From: Polytrichum commune
Lineage: Eukaryota; Streptophyta; Polytrichopsida; Polytrichales; Polytrichaceae
Length of the DNA stretch: 64,000 nucleotides
NCBI GenBank assembly: GCA_950295325.1
Contig: OX485803.1
Coordinates: 65,241,554 to 65,305,553, forward strand
Reading direction: 5' to 3'
In this document: piece after piece, positions 10,412 through 20,929 of the stretch
How positions within the stretch are numbered: the first letter of the stretch is position 1
Layout: every line of letters begins with the position of its first letter
Notes under the pieces: generated by a model
The model's input: the letters and a program-made list of their open reading frames with translations, nothing else
Database searches by the model: none
Told to the model about the DNA's origin: nothing
Translations under genes and position numbers: made by a program

Positions 10412-12284
10412 AGACTGTGAGCCTGATTCAAAATGAACTTGTGCAAGATAAACATGGCAATCTCCAACCCTGGGTCCCCCACCTTTATATAGCATTTTGT
10501 ATCCATTGCAATGATCACCACCTGAAGGTGGGGGGAATAAAATATATAGAGGATCCGTGATACTGTGTTGAGACCTCTTTTTATGGGACAAAGGAAAGGG
10601 TGGCATTGCGTGTTTCCTTCAACTGTTTGAAGTTTTCCAACAATTCGAATTTCAACATATCTTGGACAATAAATCCAACGGATTATGCATTACACGGAAA
10701 AGTGTTGAAATTAAGAATGCAAAGGATTGTGTTTTTTTGTATGGCAATGGCCGTTTTCCATGCCAAGGAGTTGTGGGTAGTAATGTAGATTGAATTAAAA
10801 ATTTGTTAGGAACTTCTTATAGCTTGGTTTTTTGAATAGACGGTTTGACCCCGTAAATAACATTAGAGACCTAGCATTACGTAGCCTCTAGGATTAAGTT
10901 GACATGAATCAAGCATGATCTTATTGAAGGCACAAATTTGTATGATACCTAGGCAAGATTGTTGCAAATCGTAAGCAATGTATCACTACAACACTTAAGA
11001 GAACATGAGTTTGCAATTCAAAATGACCAAAATGGCACTATACCATATGGATTAGTTCAAGAGGAATAATTATTTTGACACAAATTCGTCCTTTGCAAAC
11101 ATGTCTACATGACAAGATGTCAATTTGGTGATTTCAAGCTGTCATTGAAATCCAAGATATATTTGTAGTGTCTCCGCCGTCTCTACCAACCTTCACAAGT
11201 ATTTTAATCATTTTGAGCTTGGCCTATGAGATTGGAACTCTGTCAAGCACAATTCATTGTGTAATCATATGCACTATTAGTCATCAAATGTACTTAAATA
11301 CACGATGGACTCTAACTTACATCAATGAGCTTGGACATTGCTTGGATCTCCCTCTACATATATGCATTGGTCCAATAGGTCAAGTGCTATTGATGAAGGA
11401 GTCAATATGTATGTGGAAACACATCTCGAGTCTTCAAATGTTCAACCCTAATGTGTCCATGATGACACTAGGGATCATCTCTTCGTGGGGAATTTTTCTA
11501 GATTGCCAACATGAAGCATCACTCCCCCCCCCCCCCCTTTTCCACTTGGAATGGAGGTTTTTATGTGTTTTATGGAGGTTTATTCTCAAATTCTAACATA
11601 AGCAAATCCCAGTGTAACGTATAAAAGTTCCAAGTTCATTACAATGGCCTCTGGGGTAATTAATGGTTGAGTCACTTACAAATGGAGGCGTTACGGTGCT
11701 AAAAGTCTATGCCAAACCTTACATGGGTTTATTTCCCCCCTCTACAACTGGTGCATTTGGATGGCCAATTTTCTTGATAGTGTTCAAATGTAGTTTACCT
11801 ACCTCGGCCCCAACCACATTATATGTTTAAGGCTTTAATTGATTATCAACGTACTACTCTACTTAGTTCCACATTCTAGCAAACCACTAAAGAGTCTTTA
11901 ATTTAAGAGTGTCGGTCATTGTAGGATTGAAGATTGGTTTTAGGAGGAGGAGGAGGAGGAGAATTGAACCTCAAAGAAGAGGTTAGTAGATGAACCTAGA
12001 TTTGAGAAGATGGGAGTAGCTAATTGGGCACATACAAACACCACCTCACCAAATTCCCTCTATGTTTGGATGAGTTTGTCCTTACTCACATCATGATTTG
12101 GTGAGCATGCGACCTACATGGAAACTCACCTTAAGCCGTCCGGTCTAGGAATTTTACCTTAAGCCGAAGACTCCACCGCTTGAGCAAGTTCATCAAGAGT
12201 GAGAGGAGCTCACCAATGTTGTTTGTGCCTCAATGCAAAACTTTTGTGGGACCAACCGACATGGAAAACCGGCCACTGAGTTAT
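10412..12284. other. No gene recognised; C tract and GGA repeat
   Basis: AT-rich with no detectable domain on either strand. A run of 14 C sits at 11524-11537 and a short (GGA)n run near 11944-11961. The 142-codon frame at 11168-11596 runs through the C tract, has no family resemblance and ends soon after. It is not credited. A family I-like end ('cgacctacatggaaactca') is visible at 12110-12128. Confidence 0.45.
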
Positions 12285-12498
12285 AGAGGAACCGATTGAG
12301 TTCAAGAAATAACCTGTTGAGTTTGAAAATAACTTGTTGAAGTTCAAGACTTCAAGAAAATTACTGGTCATTTTAGAGGAATCTAAAGAATATATCTCAA
12401 ATTACTTAAGAAAACCGAAAGATGTCAACATGTAATCAGTTGGAATTGGAAACACTATGATCTTGACTGATTATGCCCAAAAATCTCCCCGGACACTG
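12285..12498 (+). mobile_element. Family B MITE, copy 3
   Basis: An uninterrupted but slightly degraded copy, with 'gaaccgattgagttcaagaaata', 'gttgaagttcaagacttcaaga', 'gaggaatctaaagaatatat', 'gttggaattggaaacacta' and the right end TCTCCCCGGACACTG. Length and order match the 226-bp reference copy at 51663-51888. Confidence 0.7.
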
Positions 12499-12908
12499 TG
12501 TGGGACAAAAGAGGAAATTTCCTTACCAACAATTTGCCCTTTGGAGCACACCACGCCATTAGTGGGGAAAAGTAAGGTATATGGTGTTATTTGGTTTGGT
12601 TTTAATGTCCTCCAACTTCTACCAAGTATACTTACATAACAAAACTCGTGCCACATTAGCAAATCTACGATGAGATATTTGCACAAACCGGATTGAAATT
12701 TGGACCTCCTCTTATATAGTTATGGTTATTGGAAGTGCATGTTTGTTGATTTTCTTGACCGAATATATAGGTCCTCCTTATTGTGTTCATATTGAGTGTA
12801 GAGAAGTCATAATAGAGGTGCATGTTCCTGATCAGGACCCCAATGGCAATCCATAGGGTACCGTGATTTCAATCAGGTTGGGACTCAATTTTTGATTAGG
12901 TTGGAACA

Positions 12909-13193
12909 AATAGTGCCATGACACATGTTGTGGTTTTGAGTGCTAAAGTGAGGAGGAACAAGTGGTTCAAATGAGTGGTTATGCTAGACTCTAGACATTG
13001 GTAATATGTTTGGGACAATTTTTGGTTTAAAAAATTCATAGTAATTTCAATTTAAAGAATAAACTTACCAAAAAGTTGTAATCCTCCTTATTTCTATCTT
13101 CTCACATGAGAAAAAATCGTGCCGCCTTATACTTCTCCTTCGGACAAGGCAAAAAATATCTTAAGTGATGAGTTATGGACGCCTCTACTTTGT
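12909..13193 (+). repeat. Dispersed repeat family H, copy 2
   Basis: This is a direct-orientation match to 757-1015 (see that entry). It begins 'atagtgccatgacacatgt' and ends 'gacgcctctact'. It is non-coding. Both copies are about equally decayed. Confidence 0.6.
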
Positions 13194-13453
13194 TGATAGT
13201 TGAAAACGTAATCTAGTCTCTTTTAAACATGTGTCTATACAATATTTTCTTTTTGATCTCATGGAACCACATACCAATCAAATCTAGAGGTCCAATCAAG
13301 AAAACGAGCCACTCAAGACACATCTACACTTATATGTAGTGTTGTGCATATATATAATGTTGGGCTTACCTGAGCTACCTCGATCCTAGTCCTGCCTAAA
13401 GACTGTTTGACTATTCTCATCAAGAAGCTCAATGATGAGTGACCCTGCAATAT

Positions 13454-13528
13454 GAGTGTCTGGGCCCCCGGGAGATTTTTAGGCATAACTTGTAAAAACC
13501 CTAGTGTTTCCAAGTCCAACTTGGTTAC
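13454..13528 (-). mobile_element. Family B MITE, copy 4, right-end half (inverted)
   Basis: In reverse orientation this carries the B right end ('cccgggagatttttaggcata') and 'cctagtgtttccaagtccaa'. The remaining left half resumes near 16055-16133, after about 2.5 kb of inserted DNA that contains the Harbinger-type transposon. The two halves together make one B element. Confidence 0.6.
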
Positions 13529-14009
13529 ATCATAACATTATTCAGCTCACTAAGAGCATCCCCACTAGACCGGGCACCGCCCCGGGCATAATTGCACCGG
13601 TGGCACCCCGGGCATAGTGTGGGTTTACCCGACATATTGTTGGAGCCCACTAGCTCGGGTACATGCCCCTCTTCGAGGCCGGCCCCCGCCCGGTATTACC
13701 CCCTTGCCCGATTCCATTAGCCTTGCCCGATGCCTTGCCCGGATACCGATTCCGTGCCCGATGTGTTGCCCGATTCCCTACCCGATCCCTTTCGGTTCTC
13801 CGCCCGGAAATATACTAAAATCCCTCGTTAACTAATTCACTAATTCACTAATCATACTAGATTTTCATCAATCACGAAATAAAACATTACACTAATATCA
13901 CTATATGAGTTAATTTGAGACTTTCTATTGTCACCCATTAATATATGGACCACAACAACATGGTCTAATGTTTGAGTCGTCCTACCTAAACCATCTTGAA
14001 TTGGGTTCT

Positions 14010-14180
14010 TAAAGACTGCAGATTTGTTTTCTTGGTTTTCCAGCTGCAATTTCAAGACTTTGGGGGCATGTTATATACCGCTAGAAAGATATTTTCAATA
14101 CCTTTCCAACGGTATATAACATGCCCCCAAATTCTTACAATTTCAGCTGTAGAACCCACAAAACAAATCTGCAGTCTTTT
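14010..14180. repeat. Near-perfect ~170-nt foldback (hairpin) inside the Harbinger-type element
   Basis: Left arm about 14010-14094, right arm about 14098-14180, with a loop of only a few bases near 14095. The central parts of the arms are 22-nt perfect complements: TTTGGGGGCATGTTATATAC plus CG at 14059-14080, and its complement at 14110-14131. Pairing continues outward through 'cagctg/cagctg' and 'gactgcagatttgttt/aaacaaatctgcagtc' with few mismatches. A transcript would form one long stem like a young MIRNA or siRNA-producing foldback. No loop ORF exists. It may instead be a nested MITE. Confidence 0.75.
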
Positions 14181-14442
14181 AGTGACTGCAGATCAGGGTG
14201 GTCAAAAGCTCATGGTCCCATAACCGTCGTCAAAACCCCAAGTTGCAGGTATAAAGGAAAAAATTCATAGAGCTCCAGGGAGCTGGAGCGTGGCGTGGTT
14301 TGTGTTTGTGTTTGTTGACGCCGCGTTTGAAGAGACGTTGCATAACATTGCACATTGGAATCCAATTAAGACAAATGAATTGCAGACATAAATCAGGAAT
14401 ACAAATACATAATTATGAGCCTAACTCTAACAAATACATAAT

Positions 14443-14800
14443 TCAAATTCTTGAGCCCTGCAACCATGTGGATGGAGGGGAGATTTGCCTAGGTACAAAC
14501 TGTTCCCGAATTGCAGGGGTCCAAAACTGGCCAAAGAGTTCATGAGGATCAGCAGAGAGTCGTCGACGCTGTGATGGGGGAGGGTTAATTGCGAAGTCAT
14601 TAGGTTGAGAATCTAGGATGGTGGTTGTATCCTCATCACGATCCGAAGCTGGTTGGCCGAAGTCATTCCCAAAAGCATTTAGATCAGCTACCCTCCTCCT
14701 GTCTGCAAACAAGTCGGAGGAATCATCCTCACAATCATCATCAGCATCATCTTCTTCATTCAAGGGTTTAGGGTCCATCATCAGCAGACTCCAAACCGAG
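14443..14800 (-). pseudogene. Acidic C-terminal tail in shifted frame, downstream of the SANT-like ORF
   Basis: Within the - strand frame 14443-14889, the part downstream of about 14800 has coding character: 'LNEEDDADDDCEDDSSDLF', then 'ADLNAFGNDFGQPASDRDED', then a Pro/Arg stretch ending near 14446. It lies directly after the stop of the 285-residue frame in another phase. A frameshift, or less likely a small intron, could have separated them. The upstream part of this frame (14800-14889) is a shadow of the SANT-like ORF. Confidence 0.5.
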
Positions 14801-15638
14801 GAGGAGCAGGCTCGTTGGAGGCAGCAACTTCGGCAGCAACCTGTGCCTTGAGCTTTGCAAGCTCTTGGGTCCTGCGGAGGTGGAGCCACTGTCTAGCAAG
14901 GTCACATGTAATGTTCTTATCCTCTACTGTAAACAAGCTAAAAGCATTTTGCTGAGCAATTTGCTCAGCTTTCTTCAATGTAGTTGCAGCAAAGTCAGTT
15001 GTAACTTTTGTATTAGCGCGCAAAGCTAGCTCCTTCCCCTTACTTTGTGCATGCTCGTTTTTTGCCGACTTAGCACCTTGTGGTCTTGTCTGTGCAGGTG
15101 GCGATTCGGTGGAGGGAGCCTGGCCATTCGGAGAAAACAGATCGCGACGATCAACAGGCAGATCTCTTGAGGGCGGATCAAACCCTCCACCCTTTCGCTT
15201 GCCCATAAATATTGCCGCAAACCTAGGATAGCTCTTTAACAACAACCAGCAATGTTTTAGAACAAATGCCTTCCCACATTTTTTCTTGTACAAACTCATA
15301 GCATCTAATACAAAATCATCCTCACTCTTCCCACTCTCATTCAGATCTCTCACTGACTGATAGCAACCACTGAACTTGGCGACAGATTGTTTGATGTCAG
15401 ACCATTTTGTCTCTAGAGACCTAGCAGGACGATCAGCTCCTCCCTCGGGTTTGTGTCTAGCATAGTGCGTTGCTACATTGATCCAAAATTGTGCATTCTT
15501 CTGCCCTATCCCTCTCCTGGCATCGGTGGAAGTATGCATAAAACTTCGGCAACACTGTTCTTCCTCCTCCGGGCAGAAGTTCCTGCCCTTCTTGGTCCTC
15601 CCACCCGTTGCAGGCACACCCCCCCCCCTTCCTGACAT
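14781..15638 (-). CDS. Transposon SANT/Myb-like protein with NAM-associated-type domain
   Basis: A 285-residue frame inside the Harbinger-type element. The N-terminus is Gly/Lys-rich and basic (MSGRGGG..., partly read from a poly-C tract near 15619). Residues 21-60 form the 'FCPEEEEQCCRSFMHTSTDA...GIGQKNAQFWINVATHY' block and 73-96 'RSLETKWSDIKQSVAKFSGC', followed by a YKKK...F.LKHCWLLLKSYPRF block at 117-140. Together they match the plant transposon-associated SANT/NAM C-terminal family ('EE...LC.AW...S.D...G..Q....FW..I...F', 'R....RW..I...V.KF.G'). A charged linker and a predicted C-terminal helix follow (about 240-270). In PIF/Harbinger elements this protein type helps the transposase bind DNA and reach the nucleus. 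ATG 15638 is the first Met and lies about 220 bp inside the TIR. The frame stops at 14781, and a second overlapping frame supplies a likely tail. Confidence 0.8.
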   Translation of the reverse strand: MSGRGGGVPATGGRTKKGRNFCPEEEEQCCRSFMHTSTDARRGIGQKNAQFWINVATHYARHKPEGGADRPARSLETKWSDIKQSVAKFSGCYQSVRDLNESGKSEDDFVLDAMSLYKKKCGKAFVLKHCWLLLKSYPRFAAIFMGKRKGGGFDPPSRDLPVDRRDLFSPNGQAPSTESPPAQTRPQGAKSAKNEHAQSKGKELALRANTKVTTDFAATTLKKAEQIAQQNAFSLFTVEDKNITCDLARQWLHLRRTQELAKLKAQVAAEVAASNEPAPPRFGVC

Positions 15639-15857
15639 GGTGGAATAAGTCCAAAGTTGGGCTAACTGCCGGATGGCGTTGGCGGGCAGAACACGGTACC
15701 CGAGGCCAATATACCCGAAGAGCTCCTCCCAAATGCCCGGTCCGGCACCCTTTATGGCGTTAGCGTCGATTGGTGGACGTTAGAACTTGGCGTCCTGGGC
15801 ACCGGATTTCCAGGAGTGCCGTTCAACTGACTTATACCTCTGCTGGTGGGGACGCTC

Positions 15858-16055
15858 TAAGGATTTGGGCGAACCAATCCATACACTCGTTCCCTGTTGG
15901 ATGCCTAAACCCTTGCCTCCAAGGAACCAATGTACAGGTTGGTTCGCCCCAACCCTCACTAAGGGCCAGGTTACATCATGGACCATGAGGTTGGACCATG
16001 GAAGATGGCCTTTTTCCATGTGCTCTTTCAATTCTCGTTTATAAATTTCAGGTTT
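15858..16055. repeat. Flank of the Harbinger insertion, including a family C end
   Basis: 15858-15965 is the inverse of 9630-9740 ('ggatttgggcgaaccaatcc', 'cactcgttcc', 'cctaaacccttgcctccaag'). From 15962 a family C terminus begins ('agggccaggttacatcatgg') but breaks off by about 16040, where family B resumes. The locus is a multi-step nest: B, then a larger repeat, then Harbinger. Confidence 0.55.
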
Positions 16056-16135
16056 CTACATGATCGGTGATTTTTCCCTTAAGTCTTGAAACCTAACCAA
16101 TTATTTCTCAAACTCAATTGGTTCGTCTGTAACTA

Positions 16136-16455
16136 CACAAAATATGATAGTTAGTGTTTAATTACATTTAGTGTTGTTGCCACCGTACCATGCTCAACAC
16201 CAATTCTCAATTCCTTGACAAGTAGCGTTAGACATTAATGTACCGCTACCTTCCCTACTGCCACCTCCCTTATTATATCCTTTATTTTCCGTATCCTTAC
16301 TAACACTAAATTCAAACATGTAACTTTCACATATTACCATAGTTGATATTTAGTGTTGGAGTTTACATTTAATGTTACTTACTTTCATAGGGTCATTGAT
16401 ATTTAGTATATGCATTCGTATTTAGTGTATCAAACGCTAAATATCATATTTTGTG
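16136..16455 (-). mobile_element. Family A MITE, copy 2 (TA target), inside family B
   Basis: A 320-bp inverted copy of 7465-7788 with ends CACAAAATATGATAGTTAGT and, at the other side, AATATCATATTTTGTG. TA flanks both ends (16134-16135, 16456-16457). The flanking sequence is family B ('ggttcgtctgtaac' and 'tgatttgttctcc'). This copy too interrupts a B element. Confidence 0.7.
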
Positions 16456-16459
16456 TAGT

Positions 16460-18282
16460 GATTTGTTCTCCTATTCATCAGAGCAACATAGATAAGATGA
16501 ACGGGCTCACATCAACGGTGGAAAAAAGAAAAGAAAAGAAAAGCAACATTTGTTTCGTTTTTCTTTTTGCTGTTTGCTTTTTGCCTCCAGGCTTTCAGTG
16601 AAGCAATGTGCTTTGGGAATAAGCTTAACAGGAGCTTTCACTGTTTCCCAAACCTGTGGGCGAGGGGGAAATCCATAGCCACTGTAAGCTTATGGGGGAA
16701 CCACCTGTAGCCATGGGAATGTTGCGACTGCCTTCACAATCGTTCTTTAGTTGGCACTTTAGTTTCGGCCAAAGGGCCAGTGAAGTGCTTCTGCCAAGCT
16801 CGCGTCAGTGTGGAAGTTAAGTACACTAGATTAGATTTTAAGTCCCATGACATTAGGATATTAGTGTTATGGGGGACCGACAATATTTCACAGAATATTC
16901 AGTTCGAATGTGGGGAATATTTCATTGAATATTGTTGGTCCCACAGAACATTGTTATGAATGTGAATAATGGTATGCTTGTCCTTTGAATTTGTTAACTT
17001 TGTAAGTTTCATGTGTGTTAACATTCTTTGTCTATTTCCTACTTGAGGAGATTATAAAGACGTTAAGTGTTGAGTGTTACATGAATGTCTACTTCCCTCT
17101 ATATTTGTTAACTTGCTATTACATTGTATAATATGACATATCATGTAGGACTTCAGATAAACTCCTAGTTAGAAAGGATGAAGTCCAACATGTAGTTGCA
17201 ATTCCATCTCAAGTCTCGTCAACTCAATTTTGTCCTAGTTGCTTGAACCACAATGTACTAATGCTTGAATTCTTGAGGATGTTGAATCTCACTTTAGATT
17301 TGTAGGCCAAATCGCATACCATTGGAAAGCTATTGAAGTGACAGTTCCAATGGCAGTAGTTTTGTTGAATTATAACATCGAACAAGTGAGTTATGCTTAT
17401 CCAAAATTTGCCTTTCGAGTCTCTTGCAATGGTCACAAGTGTTGTCTTTGGATTTTTTTGTGGATAAACTTTATGTCATTATGGTTTAGGGTCAATTTAG
17501 CAACTATCTTTCAATTGAACCTAAAGACAATCATTTTGAAACTTCATTTAATGTTATAATAAAAAAATTTACTTGCAGTACATTTATAAGTGTTATCTTA
17601 TTGTTCATTGAACTTTGTATTGGTTAAAGTGTTAACATTCTATGTGTTAAGAAAAATTCCACTCCCCATTGTTCACAAATATAGAGGGCAGACTATACCT
17701 CTTATTCATCCAACATAAACAAGCCATGAGGTTAAGGTCCCAAGTCAAATGTTTAAAAAAGAAATTGGTTTTGTATATGATCCCAAGTGCATTTAGAAGT
17801 TGATGCGGGATACAATTCAAGGCACATTCACATTTCACGAGAGTTGAAAATAATAATGGGATTAAAAAAAAACGGATGCAATGCTAGAAATTCAAAATCT
17901 TTCAATTTTTTAATGGGGAAGGAAATGGGTAGCTCGATCAACATAGAGACTCCAAATAAAAATAAAAATAAGATTTGTCGGTTCATTGTTCTTCACATGA
18001 TGCTCTCCAAATGGCGCCTATTATAGACATTGGGAATAGAACGATAACGGTGGCATCTGGTTGCATAATCTTTTGCGTCTTCAACAACGTCGTTGCAATA
18101 TAAATGTATCTCTCATTCATCCAACCTATGTACTTTGAAATAGTGTGTGCCCTAGAATTTAGTCTAAAAGAATCATACATTGACAAGGCAATTATATTCA
18201 TCGGGGAAATGAATTTAGAGGGACGCAATGGCCATTTAGATTCACTAGGTTTAGGGTTTATGGTTAGCTGCAATGTTCAACT
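16460..18282. other. No gene recognised
   Basis: AT-rich DNA without detectable domains. A short (AAAAG)n run lies at about 16523-16543. A weak imperfect palindrome ('gacaatatttcacagaatattc...gaatatttcattgaatattgtt', 16869-16939) could be another tiny MITE. Short frames at 17224-17559 lie opposite each other and are taken as chance. Confidence 0.45.
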
Positions 18283-18606
18283 ATACTAAAATGGATGTTT
18301 TGTGTTTGATACACTAAATACGAACCCATACACTAAACGTCAATAACCCCATGAAAGTAAGTAACATTAAATGTAAACTCAAACACTGCATATCAACTAT
18401 GGTAATTTGTGGAAGTTACATGTTTTAATTTAGTGTTAGTAAAGATATGAAATCCATGCTTCACAAGAAGGGAGGTGGTAGTAGGGAAGGTAGAGGCACG
18501 TTTATGTTAAACACTAACTTTCAAGGAATTGAAAATCAATGTTAAGCAAGGTAGGGTGGTAACAACCTTAAATATAGTCAAACACTAAAATCCCTTTTTA
18601 GTGTAG
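18283..18606 (+). mobile_element. Family A MITE, copy 3, degraded ends
   Basis: The interior aligns with copy 1 through 'tgtttgatacactaaatacgaa', 'atgaaagtaagtaacat', 'atcaactatggtaat' and 'gggtggtaacaac'. The outer 25 bp on the left have changed substantially, so the target duplication cannot be verified. Confidence 0.65.
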
Positions 18607-19194
18607 TTCTATACATGTATCCCATGTCTAATACCAACTATTACGATTTTGGACTGAAATCAACAAGTATTAAGTTCTTTTTAGTGAGAACGATTTAGAA
18701 GTCACTACATAAATCAACCATGTTAGTAGAGTTATTTGTGAAACAAAGCAAATGAAACCATGAGTTTAGTCCCAAACCCCGAGTTAATGAGAATTAACCC
18801 AAAATCAACTCCATTTTTCTTTATGTTTGGATTACCATACACAAAGAGTTGGTGTTGGGTTATTAAAAACTAGATTTCTAGGTTGTCCTATGAGGGTGGA
18901 GGGGCCAAGCTAGCCTTGCACATGCCCATATGGGATTTAGAACAACATGTCCCAACTGCATATCATGTTTTAGATCTTAAAATTGTCTAAAATTTTACGA
19001 GGTGGAAAGAGGGGGTTCCAAAAATTTCACCCAACTTTCAAAATAGGTTCTGATACACGACAAGATATTAATAGAAAGCTTTGTCAACGAAGGATCAAAC
19101 CCATGGTTGTCCCTCTTTGAGGGACTTTAATCATCCATGCACACTAATGCACACTAAGGTTTATATGTAATGTAAAAATAAATAATGTGAGGCA

Positions 19195-19475
19195 CTCTAA
19201 ATGTTTAGTCATGGTGGAAACAATGTAGGTCCAATACTCTAAGAAGATTGTCAACCAACACATTCCATCATGTGGTTTGAAAAAGTCTTTACAAAAACTT
19301 AGCACACATTAAAATAGTAACCCGCATCAATCTCCTATCAAAAGAATCAACACAACCGACACTATTTCAAAATCATAGATTTGTCATGGTTGAGAATCAA
19401 TGTGGCCCACATTGATTCTTGTTATGACAATTGATGTACACTTGGGAGAATTGTTGCCCAAACTAATGGGAAAGT
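19195..19475 (+). mobile_element. MITE family E, copy 2
   Basis: This aligns with 5876-6178: 'gtccaatactctaag', 'ccaaccaacacattc', 'aatcaatgtggcccacattgattctt'. The outer inverted ends are poorly preserved. Non-coding. Confidence 0.5.
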
Positions 19476-20282
19476 TGGTGTTCATGAATATACGAGAGCA
19501 ACATAGACCAAAACAATGTTACAAAGTTTAGCTTCCTTGTTTTCCCATAATTTCAATGGATGGGTTTAGCTACACTAACATATGCAATTAGGTTGACCTC
19601 CCAAATAGATTAATCCTTTATTCATGCAATTTTTACCGGGTCAAAATCGAATTACAAAAAATTATAAATTTGTTCATTAACATGTATAGCTACCACGATA
19701 TACAAATAAAAACATTTATGTATTATGTTCATGGTAATATATAGTGTGGAATAAAATGGCGTGGGTCAACCTATTTGCACATATTAGTGTAGATGCCACA
19801 AAACCAACAGAGATAGATAGGGATATATCATATACGAGCATACCTCTCATCCATTTAACATAAAACCTTAGCCACTTATAGGATTGTTGCCAATTCATCT
19901 CAAATGATCTCAAGTAGACTAATTGGGGGTCTTTAAAACCAATTCTTAATGTCAAATCAAATCAACTACACTCAACATTATATTTAGCGTCATGGATGAT
20001 GGAAGAGTTCATCCATTGACCAAAACCCTACCTTCTCTTGTCAGCAACTTGTGATGAAATATTGTCATGAATGATTGAAATTTGGATGAAAAATCACTTT
20101 GACACATTGCATCGCAATTTACAATTAGTACTGAGCAAGACATTTAGAATTGGTGACACTAAATAACAAACTTAGTGGAGTTGCATATTGTTTCAAGGTT
20201 TTTATGTTGGATGAATGAGAAGTATGCACGTATACGATGATTCTCTCTCTCCCCCCTCCCCTTCAAAACCAATTGCCTAACT

Positions 20283-20510
20283 ATTTCCATGGAGTTTTTT
20301 TGGGGGCAACAATTGGTCAAAATCCTATTGTTTTCAAGTCCAACCGGTTACATGTTGTGTTCTTTTGGTTCTTTTTTAGTAAACCGAGGTCTATTCCACA
20401 TATTCCTCTAAAATGGTGAGTTATTTTCTCGAAGTCTTGAGCTTCAACAAGCTATTTCTCCAACTCAACCGGTTCACCTATAAGTAACGACTAGTTCTCC
20501 TTGTTCATCG
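20283..20510 (-). mobile_element. Family B MITE, copy 5
   Basis: An inverted copy with 'ggtcaaaatcctattgttttcaagtccaaccgg', 'aagtcttgagcttcaac' and 'ctccaactcaaccggttcacc', ending in ATGAACAAGGAGAAC (reverse-complemented). A few bases separate it from the family J element. Confidence 0.6.
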
Positions 20511-20518
20511 CTGCCTAA

Positions 20519-20928
20519 AAAGAGCCGGTTCACACGGGGTCCCAAGTTCCAAGTCCCACTCATGCTAACAAGTTCCAACATGGAGACAAAGTCCCAACTT
20601 GTGAACTTCAAGTAATCGCCAAACTACGATTAAACACCATAAAAGTCGGGTCTTGATTCCTTTGTTCCTAGATATCCACGGAACTCGGGTTGAGAGTTGG
20701 GGTCTAGCTTTCTGCTCGACCCAACCTCGCACCACAAGTATCAAGCCTCACCTCCCAAAAACGGTGCCATGTACACACCCATGTCATACTCGGGATGTAG
20801 GACCTGAGACCCCATGCGGAAGTGGTAGGTCCCAACTTCCATCCTCTCAACGGTCGAGATCGCATGGATGAACCTCCCCCTCATGCGACTTAGGAGTTGG
20901 GAGCGCGCCCGTGTGAACTGGCCCTTAA
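20519..20928. mobile_element. Family J TIR element (hAT-like)
   Basis: About 410 bp bounded by AAAGAGCCGGTTCACACGGG on the left and CCCGTGTGAACTGGCCCTTA on the right. Sub-terminal 'cccaagttcc' and 'ggagttggga' also pair. The interior is GC-rich with tandem 'caagttcc' motifs. It does not code for a recognisable protein. The A-G-R-G-C-C-R-G-T-T-C-A-C-A-C end groups with families C, K and L. Confidence 0.65.
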
Positions 20929-20929
20929 C

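Larger units (their letters stand above)
13554..15857 (-). mobile_element. PIF/Harbinger-type DNA transposon, non-autonomous but carrying a SANT-like ORF
   Basis: A 2304-bp element with TIRs: left GAGCATCCCCACTAG; right, reverse-complemented, GAGCGTCCCCACCAGCAG. TAA lies directly on both sides (13551-13553, 15858-15860), the 3-bp duplication typical of PIF/Harbinger elements. The flanks joined across one TAA match, in inverse orientation, the uninterrupted sequence at about 9640-9790, a related empty site that fixes the boundaries. The element is GC-richer and far less decayed than its surroundings. It encodes the SANT/NAM-associated-like protein on the - strand but no DDE transposase that can be seen, so mobilisation would need a transposase in trans. 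Confidence 0.85.
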
